Shown piece after piece: positions 14,519 to 22,104 of a stretch of DNA of 26,951 bases. Position 1 is the first letter of the stretch; each line of letters begins with the position of its first letter. This stretch comes from Planctomycetota bacterium (lineage in GTDB: Bacteria; Planctomycetota; Planctomycetia; Pirellulales; Pirellulaceae), in NCBI GenBank assembly GCA_024277285.1, contig JAJRVM010000061.1:1-26951 (forward strand). Reading direction: 5' to 3'. The notes beneath the pieces were generated by a model. It was not told the origin of the DNA. It saw only the letters and a list, made by a program, of their open reading frames with translations, and ran no database searches. A program made the position numbers and the translations under genes.

Positions 14519-17500
14519 CAAGGTTCTCTCGTAATTGATAGACCCAGAATCGGATCACCTGCCATCCTGCACCTTCAAGCACAAGATCACGATAGATGTC
14601 GTCTAGCTTGCGGCCACCGCCCGGTGCTCGGTGGTAAGTTTCGCCGTCAATCTCGACGGCGATCCTTCGATCTGGCCGAAAGAGTGCAAAATCCAAGTAG
14701 TAACCACAAGCCGGATACTGCTGTTCAAATGGCAGGCCCGCAGTACAAAGCGCATCCGCAAAGCGCGGCTCCCATACAGGGCCGATTAGATCATCGCGTC
14801 TCACCGGCTTGGAATCCATGTTGGCCCGCGAGCAACAACGCTGGAGTTCACTAATGAAGGGAATTCCACACGACTTGGCCCAGGCCTCGTCGCCATAAAC
14901 TCGTAGCAAGGCCCTTGCGCGGCTTACAGCAACATTGAATCGATTGGGGGTTCCCCGAAGAAAGTAGGCCGACCCTCGGGGCATGTCATCGCTGCCAACC
15001 AAAGAAAGAAAGACAAGGTCACGTTCGTCACCCTGGAAACCATCAGCAGTGTCGACGATGAGACGCCATGACCGGATTTGTTCTGCGGGCAACTGCTGGT
15101 GAATCGCGTCACGAATTCTGGTTGCTTGCGCGCGGAACGGAGTCACAACACCAATGCTTCCGCTGAATTCGTCCTTTTCAAGATCCCTGAGAGATTTCAC
15201 TATAGCCTCAATCTGATTAGGGCTATAGCATCCGCTTGATGCGCCAATGGCATCCCCTGGGACATCATGCCAAACGCAGGACGGATCCTTGCCTAGGCGG
15301 CCCAACCGTGTTCGCAACGCTTCCAGATCCGTCATGACGTTGAGCGTCTTGTTATAAAACGCGTTGTTGCAGTAATTAGCGATGTCGGGGTGGCATCGAT
15401 AATGGTTTCGTAGCGTGATCGTCGATGCATCGGAACTTGATGCTGCGAGATCGAACATGGAATTTGCAGCGAACGTATATCGTTCGAGGGAGAAATCAGC
15501 CACGTCGAGTCCTTGGCGAACGCGCATGTCAGTGTCCCTACTCAACCGCGTAACATGCGGTAGTTGATTAGGGTCACCAACAATCATCGCTCGCCTTGCA
15601 CGAAATAGGAGCGGGACCACGGACGCGATATCGCATTGGCTTGCTTCGTCAACTATCAGTAGATCAAATGATCCGGCGACAAGCGGGAGGGCTTTCGATA
15701 CAGATAGGTTGGAAACCGCCCAAATTGGGAAATGCCTTAAGAGCTCCGGTATGGTCTTTGTGAAGGCACGTGCTACTTCAGATTGAAGGCTAGCGTCGTT
15801 AATCTCCTCAGGTCTGTTGTGCATTGCTGCTCGTAGCTGGGCGAAGAGCTGCCGTTCCTCACCACTGATGCTTGCACCCGCAGTCTCCGCGATCAATCGA
15901 ATAGCTTGCAGTGTTTGGGATTCGAGCGCCGCACGGTTTTTCCGTAGACGGTTTTGATTGTCCGCCCGCGACGGAAGTAAGAGTATTTTTGATGTAATGT
16001 CCGCGTAAGCTGCGTTGGCATCAGCTAACGAAAGCACTCCAACCAGAGACTCGAGACGACTGCTAAGTGTGTCCAGGTCGTCGAGCTGGTTGCATATTCT
16101 AAGCGCCGGAAGTTGCGTCGTTAGGTCATGCGCCTCCTCGATATAGGCGCTCAACGTCCTTTCAGTGGATCGACGCCTGAAAAATTGCTTGACGGCAATA
16201 AAGGGCCGCAAGAACCAAACCCTTGGGAATCCTTGTAATTCTTGAATGGCTCGGTGAAGATTCTGTGTTGCTTGAAGAGAGGGTAGGCTGTGGGCGTTCC
16301 GAACCGCGCGATCCCATTCTGAGGGACATTCGTCAGTCTTTGCCTGTAGAGTCCTCTCTGCTTTGGCGAGTCGTTCTTCGAGATCGAGCGACTCAGCCAT
16401 TTGGGACTCAATGTTCGTTCGTTCGTCTATGGTGGAGCGAAGATCGCGTCGTGCTTCCTCGGTTTCCTCTAGCACTCCGTCACGTCGCGGACGAGCAAGT
16501 AGGGAGGTCATCGCTTGATGCCACTCGAATTGAGCCGCTTGTTGCCCAAATGGCCTATTCGGGCGAAGGACTAGTGACTCAGGTTCCGTCAGTGCATTCA
16601 GTCTCGGCTCCACGGCCTCGAGTGCCTGGTGATTGCGGCTCGCGAATACTGCTGAGCGGTTCTGGCATGCGAGATTCGCAAGTGAGTGAGCCACAACTAC
16701 TGATTTACCCGTACCTGGCGGCCCCGTGGCGACTACGAGATCATCGGAAAGGGACAACTCCACAGCCTTGCGCTGCATCTCGTTAAGTATGCAGTACTCC
16801 GCAATTCCGCCAGGATCTTGCGTACTCATGAATGCGTCTGATTGATCGTTGCGCATGTGCGGAAAGAAAAACCGCAAAGCGGATTTGTCCAACTGTTCGT
16901 CCGAGATACCAAACGCTAAGACGTGCAACTCGTCGTACAACCGCTTCGCATACTTGAGAGCTGGCTGGCGCATGAGTACACAACGATTGAAGAGGCCCGA
17001 GTCGCTAATCGCAGCAAGCGAGGGGTCGCTGCTCAGGTGAGCCAAGTCTGGGAATTCTCGCCACCATTCCTTACGGATCGCGTAAAGGGCTCGAACTGCT
17101 TCATCAAATCCGGCTACCGTACACGCTTCTTGTTGCTCATCATCAATAAGGGTTGTCGGAGTCAAACCAATTTGTTCAAGGAACTCTTTTCTCTTGCCGG
17201 AGTGTTTTATCTTCCGTTCCAACCATCCGTGATTGATTTCAACAAGACTGGTAGCCTGCAGGTTGAGCGAGCCGCTGTTCATGCTTGCCAGCACAGGCAT
17301 CACGAACACCGGCGATGCAATTCGATATTCTTCATCATCGGTCTTGCTCTTTCCAACAAACACGTCGAGAGGTGTTCCAACGTAGAGTGTTGTGAAACGC
17401 GAACGGGACCGCATGCTGCGAAAGAACCCATCCCACTGAGGATCAGCGGAGATACTGATCTGTTGCGCGGAGCTAAGCGTTCGCCAATCGATCGGTCCAC

Positions 17501-17960
17501 CGAGCGTCAGGAACTCAGACCCCTCCTTTTCAGCGTAGCCGGAGACACTTGCCCGCTCTTCCAATCGGACACACTCTGCGTAGTAAAGGCATAAGCGCCG
17601 AAAAGTTGCCCACCGCGAGTTGGTATCAACCTCTCGCTGTTGGTCATCAGCCAGTGAAGAGGGCGTTGATCGCGAATGCGATTCAATACATGCAGCCGGG
17701 CTGGTCCGGTTACCATCTCGTCCATCGAGCGTTGTCGTTTTCTTTTCCGCTCGCTTCCACTCTTGATTCAGCACTTGACCCTTGGCTCGCCAGCCGGAAG
17801 CAGTTTTCTCTATCGTACCGGTGTCTCGGAGTGAGAGCAGGATTCGGGCTGCCTCGTGTGCAGGCGTCTGAGCGGCGGTGCTTATCTGTGTTGTCGTCTT
17901 TGACGCATTTGTTGACCGGAGGTAGTTGAGAATCCTGTCTTGTGGCCCCATGGTGGACAT
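14469..17960 (-). CDS. UPF1/DNA2-like SF1 helicase with N-terminal winged helix and C-terminal DUF559/Vsr-like nuclease
   Basis: The product is 1163 aa. Residues 1-60 look like a winged helix. The helicase core has motif I GPPGTGKS (413-420), motif II DEASQC (771-776), motif III GDPNQLPHV (795-803), motif V DTADGFQGDERD (970-981) and motif VI NRFNVAVSRAR (1006-1016). This is the UPF1/DNA2/SMUBP pattern of RNA or DNA unwinding enzymes. Between motifs I and II lies a 350-residue, largely helical/coiled-coil insert. Residues about 1060-1150 form a PD-(D/E)xK nuclease of the DUF559/Vsr-like type: WEPRF with E1064, YYLDFAL with D1090, AVEIDGETYH with E1103, and RDLVLEGAGWQVIRFW. All expected acidic residues are present. 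It is the first gene of the operon, starting 54 bp after the recombinase stop. It is the only clear nuclease in the set, so probably the effector. Confidence 0.9.
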   Translation of the reverse strand: MSTMGPQDRILNYLRSTNASKTTTQISTAAQTPAHEAARILLSLRDTGTIEKTASGWRAKGQVLNQEWKRAEKKTTTLDGRDGNRTSPAACIESHSRSTPSSLADDQQREVDTNSRWATFRRLCLYYAECVRLEERASVSGYAEKEGSEFLTLGGPIDWRTLSSAQQISISADPQWDGFFRSMRSRSRFTTLYVGTPLDVFVGKSKTDDEEYRIASPVFVMPVLASMNSGSLNLQATSLVEINHGWLERKIKHSGKRKEFLEQIGLTPTTLIDDEQQEACTVAGFDEAVRALYAIRKEWWREFPDLAHLSSDPSLAAISDSGLFNRCVLMRQPALKYAKRLYDELHVLAFGISDEQLDKSALRFFFPHMRNDQSDAFMSTQDPGGIAEYCILNEMQRKAVELSLSDDLVVATGPPGTGKSVVVAHSLANLACQNRSAVFASRNHQALEAVEPRLNALTEPESLVLRPNRPFGQQAAQFEWHQAMTSLLARPRRDGVLEETEEARRDLRSTIDERTNIESQMAESLDLEERLAKAERTLQAKTDECPSEWDRAVRNAHSLPSLQATQNLHRAIQELQGFPRVWFLRPFIAVKQFFRRRSTERTLSAYIEEAHDLTTQLPALRICNQLDDLDTLSSRLESLVGVLSLADANAAYADITSKILLLPSRADNQNRLRKNRAALESQTLQAIRLIAETAGASISGEERQLFAQLRAAMHNRPEEINDASLQSEVARAFTKTIPELLRHFPIWAVSNLSVSKALPLVAGSFDLLIVDEASQCDIASVVPLLFRARRAMIVGDPNQLPHVTRLSRDTDMRVRQGLDVADFSLERYTFAANSMFDLAASSSDASTITLRNHYRCHPDIANYCNNAFYNKTLNVMTDLEALRTRLGRLGKDPSCVWHDVPGDAIGASSGCYSPNQIEAIVKSLRDLEKDEFSGSIGVVTPFRAQATRIRDAIHQQLPAEQIRSWRLIVDTADGFQGDERDLVFLSLVGSDDMPRGSAYFLRGTPNRFNVAVSRARALLRVYGDEAWAKSCGIPFISELQRCCSRANMDSKPVRRDDLIGPVWEPRFADALCTAGLPFEQQYPACGYYLDFALFRPDRRIAVEIDGETYHRAPGGGRKLDDIYRDLVLEGAGWQVIRFWVYQLRENLDECIKRVRSEYERDAG

Positions 17961-18014
17961 TACAAATAGCTTTCTTCTCTGCCGAACGCAGGACGGGCTC
18001 CTGGCGCTCCGTGC

Positions 18015-18998
18015 TCAGATCAGTATCCGCTCAACTTCGTTTAGCGTTATCTCGTCTCCAGTTCGGTCGTACAGTTTCGTCGTTCGCGGCGATTCGTGTG
18101 CCGCGATCGCTTGGGCGTTCTCGATAGTCCCACCAGCTTCTAGGTAAGCCGTGATTCCAGTGGCCCTGAATGTATGGCAGCAGATGCAATCAGGCAATTC
18201 ATTCGCTCTTGCGCGGCGTTTTACCATACGCAGGGCGTCGTCACGAGTCATCCGCTTCCCCGTGAGCCGTCGGTGTTTGTCGATCGTGCGAAACAGCGGG
18301 TGCTTCTTATCGTCTCCGATGCCTGCAGCATGGACATACTCATGAACGTACTCGACCGCGTTGTGGTGAGCGGGCACTTCGTGGAACTTACCGCCTTTTT
18401 CGTGCAAACGAATTATCCAGCGGACACCGATGCTGTAGAAGTCACCGACGTCCATGTTCATGACCGCCGAAACGCGTGCGAACGAATAGACCATCACGCC
18501 GATGATTGCTCGATCCCGCAGCCCGACAATCCGCGACGTGTCGATGCTATCGAGTAGCGATCGACACTGATCCGCCGTAAGAACCGGGCTCTTGCCTTTC
18601 TTGACGACGTACTTCGGACCGCGAACAGAACTTGCCGGGTTCACGAGAAGAACTTGGCCGGTCACCAGCCAGTCGAAAAGCATTCGGGCCGCAGCAAGAT
18701 GGAGCTTCACGGTAGGGGCCGATTTGGCAGATTGGAGCCCTTCTACATAGGTGGCCACGACGATCGGCTCGATTTGGTCCAAACGCGCGAGCCCGCGGAG
18801 TTCGCACCAGTCCAGGAAATTCCGAACCGCACGGGCGTACGCTTCGCGCGTGTTGGCGTTTCGAATGGTGGCAGTGAAGAACTCGACAAATCGGCGGCAG
18901 GCATCGGGACCGGCGTCCGCCACGATGCGAGGAACCACCGCCGTCAGCGATCTCGTCACCGATGTTGGTTTTCTTAAGAGTGCGGTTTCCTCGTACAT
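18015..18998 (-). CDS. Tyrosine recombinase/integrase (complete)
   Basis: The product is 327 aa from the ATG at 18998; a TTG at 19049 would add 17 residues. An N-terminal SAM-like core-binding domain (about residues 35-115) precedes the catalytic domain. All active-site residues are visible: R175 (ARVSAV), K201 (HEKGGK), H275 and R278 (CHTFRATG), H301 (AAHESPRTT) and Y310 (KLYDR). The enzyme should therefore be active in site-specific integration or excision. It lies directly upstream of, and co-oriented with, the defence operon, 54 bp from the helicase start, which suggests co-mobilisation or co-expression. No attachment-site repeat was found by eye. It is clearly different from the partial integrase at the left edge, which has the plancto-type R-insert and a different box order spacing. 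Confidence 0.92.
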   Translation of the reverse strand: MYEETALLRKPTSVTRSLTAVVPRIVADAGPDACRRFVEFFTATIRNANTREAYARAVRNFLDWCELRGLARLDQIEPIVVATYVEGLQSAKSAPTVKLHLAAARMLFDWLVTGQVLLVNPASSVRGPKYVVKKGKSPVLTADQCRSLLDSIDTSRIVGLRDRAIIGVMVYSFARVSAVMNMDVGDFYSIGVRWIIRLHEKGGKFHEVPAHHNAVEYVHEYVHAAGIGDDKKHPLFRTIDKHRRLTGKRMTRDDALRMVKRRARANELPDCICCHTFRATGITAYLEAGGTIENAQAIAAHESPRTTKLYDRTGDEITLNEVERILI

Positions 18999-19334
18999 GT
19001 CGCTGTCGTTCCGTGTCCCGATGATGAAACAGCGTTTCCAGGCCGCCAAGGCCGGCGAGCAATTGACACTGCATAACGTCCTTTATGCTACATCACGGCG
19101 CGTACGTCAACCGGGCCGATTGGGCCTCAGGATTAGGCGTAGCGCCACGGACACGCTCGGCGAAATGGCCGAAGAGATGTGGTGGAAGAATGGCAACGGC
19201 GTTCGCAAGCCATCCTCCATCTCGCTAATGACCGGGAGACCGCCCCGTGAGAATTCCATAATTACGGGGCGAAAAAACGGCGGCGCCAGCAAGCCGGACC
19301 GCCTGTTCGTTTGACAGACAAGGCGAAACGCGGC
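18999..19334. other. Leader region upstream of the recombinase
   Basis: About 335 bp without a convincing gene on either strand. It contains the candidate promoter at 19082-19110. If the recombinase and the defence genes are one transcript, this region carries their main promoter and is also a place to look for an att core. Confidence 0.4.
19082..19110 (-). promoter_or_regulatory. Candidate sigma70-type promoter for the recombinase/defence transcript
   Basis: On the minus strand TTGACG (19105-19110) is separated by 17 bp from CATAAA (19082-19087), matching five and four of six consensus bases. It lies about 85 bp ahead of the recombinase ATG. Planctomycete promoter consensus is poorly defined, so this is tentative. 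Confidence 0.35.
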
Positions 19335-19595
19335 CTACGCAGCCTCGGCGGAGCCAGGTTGCGGAGACTCCGCCTCAAGTTCTGCGATGGTCGCCAGGGC
19401 TTGGTCGAGAACATTGCGAAGCTGGTCGGCGTTTCTTGCGGTGAACGAGTTCGAGTATTCAAACTCGCTGCTTCCTCCTCGCGTGAAGCACCTGGTGAAT
19501 TCAAACGTCAAGAAGCTCTGCTGGTTCTTGCGTTCGATCTTTTGGCGGACACAAGCTCCGACGCTTCCGTCCCATAGGTATATTGGTTTTTGCAT
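19335..19595 (-). CDS. Small accessory protein of unknown function (86 aa)
   Basis: I chose the ATG at 19595 (MQKPIYLWDGSVGACV) because AAGGAAAG precedes it at good spacing; the longer frame to 19622 lacks this. The pattern KPIYLWDGSVGA, followed by an aromatic strand (SFLTFEFTRCF) and then FEYSNSFTARNADQLRNVLDQAL, is known to me from many small planctomycete/plasmid proteins of unassigned function. It reads as a beta-sheet followed by one helix, perhaps a small nucleic-acid or protein binder. There is no signal peptide. It lies upstream of the recombinase, on the same strand, between mobile-element type genes. The C-terminal tail (AELEAESPQPGSAEAA) is disordered. Confidence 0.65.
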   Translation of the reverse strand: MQKPIYLWDGSVGACVRQKIERKNQQSFLTFEFTRCFTRGGSSEFEYSNSFTARNADQLRNVLDQALATIAELEAESPQPGSAEAA

Positions 19596-19806
19596 GACTA
19601 CTTTCCTTCCTAATTTAATCACTTGTTCGGATCCAGTTTGCCACAGTTTCAGGCCTTAAGAAAGGGAATCGGAATGTTGAACCGGCAGGCATGATATGCG
19701 GACTCGAAGAGACGAATAGGTCCTCGTCGAAAAGGGCGGGTTTGGAGACGAAGAGGCGAAGCCTGGAACGCCCTCGGCCAGTGCGACATCGCGGGCCGAT
19801 TTCTCA

Positions 19807-20520
19807 TCAATCCCAAAAATCGTGCATCCTTGCGTTGCCCTCTTTGGTCGCGGTCTTGACGAGGTCATTTCCTGTCTTCACGGACCGCCAGTAAATCTCC
19901 GAAGTGGCACACCAGTATCTGAGAAAGCACCGTCGAAGCTCTTCCTTGCGGATGCCGCCGAAATAGCGTCGCAAGAAGTCTGCCATGTTCGCGTGCGGTT
20001 GAGAGGCTCCCGACTCGGACATGATATGGTTCAGCCAATCGTCAACAGCTAAGCAACCGCCGGCCTCAAGGTCCCAAACGAGGACCGGATAGTACAGGAC
20101 GGGACTTCGCGATGTATCTCCAAGTCCCACGACTGCACAGCGATTGCCCACAGCCCAAAACTGGCTTTCTTTTCTCTGTTGCTCTGATGAGGCCGTACTG
20201 CCGAAGAAACATGCATGGCTGAATACGAAACGCCGTCCTTCGTCATCGCCAGTGCCGTGAACTTCCAGTTGGCCAGACCTGAGTGCTGGGCTTGGCGTGT
20301 AGTCTTGGATAACCGTTCTCCAACAACACCAATCATAAGTCCTCTGTCCAAAACGGAGTGGTTTGAGGTGCTGCTCCCAATCGTCGTCATCAGTTGTGAC
20401 GCGGAGCGCGGATTCCATTCGTTTCGGATTCTTGCGGAAGAGGCCCATGTACGCTCCGTGTTCTCGGACAGCTACGCCGGCAGCGCCATACCGCGCCAAT
20501 CGATTCAAGTCTTCATTCAA
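19807..20520 (-). CDS. Protein of unknown function (237 aa)
   Basis: The frame runs from a TTG at 20520; an internal ATG at 20448 is the first methionine codon in a normal start context, but the residues upstream (DLNRLARYGAAGVAVREHG) look coding. I do not recognise a family. The protein is rich in tryptophan, tyrosine and cysteine, with WCCWRTV, HACFFG, and YYPVLVWDLEAGGCLAVDDWLNH as its clearest segments. No transmembrane helix, signal peptide or enzymatic motif is evident. An out-of-frame ATGATG just upstream (20549-20554) reads into a short frame, so a frameshift at the 5' end is possible. It is on the same strand as its neighbours, 185 bp after the DUF932 gene, beyond that gene's putative terminator. 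Confidence 0.55.
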   Translation of the reverse strand: MNEDLNRLARYGAAGVAVREHGAYMGLFRKNPKRMESALRVTTDDDDWEQHLKPLRFGQRTYDWCCWRTVIQDYTPSPALRSGQLEVHGTGDDEGRRFVFSHACFFGSTASSEQQRKESQFWAVGNRCAVVGLGDTSRSPVLYYPVLVWDLEAGGCLAVDDWLNHIMSESGASQPHANMADFLRRYFGGIRKEELRRCFLRYWCATSEIYWRSVKTGNDLVKTATKEGNARMHDFWD

Positions 20521-20665
20521 ACGCCGTATCGCCGATTTCAGGATACATCATGGGATGCAGATTCACTAGCGGTGCCATCGCCCAAACTGATGAATCCGAG
20601 TAAATCGAAGTGCCCGGTCGTTGCGATACGCGGCGCTCGCAACGCGTTAGGTCAGGGCAGAAAGA

Positions 20666-20692
20666 GAGAGGCCCGGTGGTGCGTGGCCTCTT
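20666..20692 (-). terminator. Likely intrinsic terminator after the DUF932 gene
   Basis: Read on the minus strand, AAGAGGCC (complement of 20685-20692) pairs with GGCCTCTC (complement of 20666-20673) over a loop of about 10 nt. The pyrimidine stretch CTCTCTTTCT follows. It starts 13 bp past the DUF932 stop codon. The T-tract is mixed with C, so strength is uncertain. Confidence 0.55.
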
Positions 20693-20704
20693 AACCTTTG
20701 AACG

Positions 20705-21748
20705 CTACTTAGCCAGCGAAAGAAGTGCCGACGCTTTCTGGTCCACTACGCTTCGCTCGCCTGCGTTGGCGAGCTTGCCGGAGATACGTGTGAGTGCATC
20801 AACGACTGCGAAGATGGTGAACGCTCCATGCCTTCGTGCGACCTCAAGGGCTTCTTTCGCGAGTGTTCGCGTAATGCCCTGCTTGGCCAACACTTTCAGC
20901 ACTTCATCGGAACTCGACCCGAGCCGCGTTTCCATCGCTTTCTTCACGACCTGGACGAATCCGTCGCGACGTTCGTCACGCGTTTCGACCAGTCGAGCGA
21001 TGATTCCGCGAATATCAGCCACCGCTTCGTACACGTTGGCTGTGTGCTTGCGGGTGAAGTCCACGACTTCGACCGCGTCCCAAACGATGTGGTTCTGACA
21101 CACAGCCTGAAACCAAAACGTCTGCACGCCGACGGACCGTTTGCCAACTTCCGAGTTCCACACAAAGAAACCCGGTGCGAACGCTTCGCCGTTGATTTCC
21201 GCCCAGCCGGTCGGGTCGATGAGGAAGCAGAACATGTCCTGCTCGCCGCAATACAAACCCGTTCCGCCATCGTCCTCGCCGCTTCCGTCCCCGGCCCTCT
21301 GTGGCGGGACGAAATCGGTTGCGAACTCGCGAACCATCGTCAGCAGGTCCACGTTGAAGAGCCGCGTGTAGCTGGCTCCGTGAATCGAACGGACGTAGTC
21401 CTCAGCCGCGTAAACCTGAAGCGGCTTCGAGCCCGGCGACAGTGTCTCGTCGAAGACCCGTCCCGCTGTTTCCGGTGCGAGGCGATTCACCGTGTCCTTA
21501 CTGACGCCCGCCAACTTGCACAGTTGGCTAAAGCTCCAGTCCGTCATGCGATAGCTTGCACTACCGTTGAGTCGCAGGTCGAGCCGTCCCATGTCGGGAT
21601 GCGGCTTCAAGTCCTGCGGTTGCGGCCAATGTTCTACCGACCGCTCCTTCTCGTCATGGCAATGCTGCCATAAGTCCACGAGCGATTCGAATCGTTCATC
21701 CGGCGACCGCCGAAATAGCTCATCATGAGCACGTGTTAATGTCTGCAT
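20705..21748 (-). CDS. DUF932 phage/plasmid-type protein
   Basis: The product is 347 aa from ATG 21748, preceded by AAAGGAAGG. Features of the DUF932 family are visible: a start region with SYRMTDWSFSQLCKLAG, AEDYVRSIHGASYTRLFN (about 115-132), the strand-rich centre GLYCGEQDMFCFLID (about 165-180), FFVWNSEVGKRSVGVQTFWF and CQNHIVWDA. A helical C-terminal third (ARLVETRDERRDGFVQVVKKAME) follows. DUF932 proteins are encoded on plasmids and phages. Their biochemical role is not established to my knowledge. There is no membrane segment. The coding is long, in-frame and followed by its own terminator, so it is probably a single-gene unit within the accessory region. Confidence 0.85.
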   Translation of the reverse strand: MQTLTRAHDELFRRSPDERFESLVDLWQHCHDEKERSVEHWPQPQDLKPHPDMGRLDLRLNGSASYRMTDWSFSQLCKLAGVSKDTVNRLAPETAGRVFDETLSPGSKPLQVYAAEDYVRSIHGASYTRLFNVDLLTMVREFATDFVPPQRAGDGSGEDDGGTGLYCGEQDMFCFLIDPTGWAEINGEAFAPGFFVWNSEVGKRSVGVQTFWFQAVCQNHIVWDAVEVVDFTRKHTANVYEAVADIRGIIARLVETRDERRDGFVQVVKKAMETRLGSSSDEVLKVLAKQGITRTLAKEALEVARRHGAFTIFAVVDALTRISGKLANAGERSVVDQKASALLSLAK

Positions 21749-22104
21749 CGTACCTTCCTTTCGTTTGAATCAAGTTCAAGCAAAACCACGAGAGACAACC
21801 TTCAGTTGCACCACCGGCCTCTCGGCCACCCGCTGGGCATGAGCCCGGCAAGCCGACGAGGAGCCGCGTACCCGCTCGTCATGAGCGGTACGGTTGCGTT
21901 AGTTTGTCCAATTGCGTTATGGCGTGTTGGATGTGCGAAGACGCATAGCGTCAGGATTGGGCAGGGCGCTTCTGACAGCAGCGAAACATCGTTTCACTTA
22001 CTTCCTGGAGATCACATTTGGAGATGCAAATCACGTTCTAACAGAAACGCGCATTTAATGCTGGCTCCGTGTCGCCTGTTGAGAATGATTTGAAGCGACG
22101 GTCT
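21749..22104. other. Intergenic region with hairpins upstream of DUF932
   Basis: About 355 bp without a gene. Near the DUF932 start it holds a partial copy of the partition palindrome (GTTTGAATCAAG, 21763-21774). It also has GCTGGGC-ATGA-GCCCGGC (21832-21849) and a long imperfect hairpin at about 21868-21892 with GCTC-GTCAT-GAGC at its tip. These may belong to the leader of the DUF932 gene. The half toward 22104 shows nothing I can assign. Confidence 0.4.

Noticed and set aside
21860..21897. Second group II domain V-like hairpin (GAGCCG...CGGTTG)
   Set aside because: The loop is not GNRA and the bulge is on the wrong strand, so only a superficial resemblance remains.
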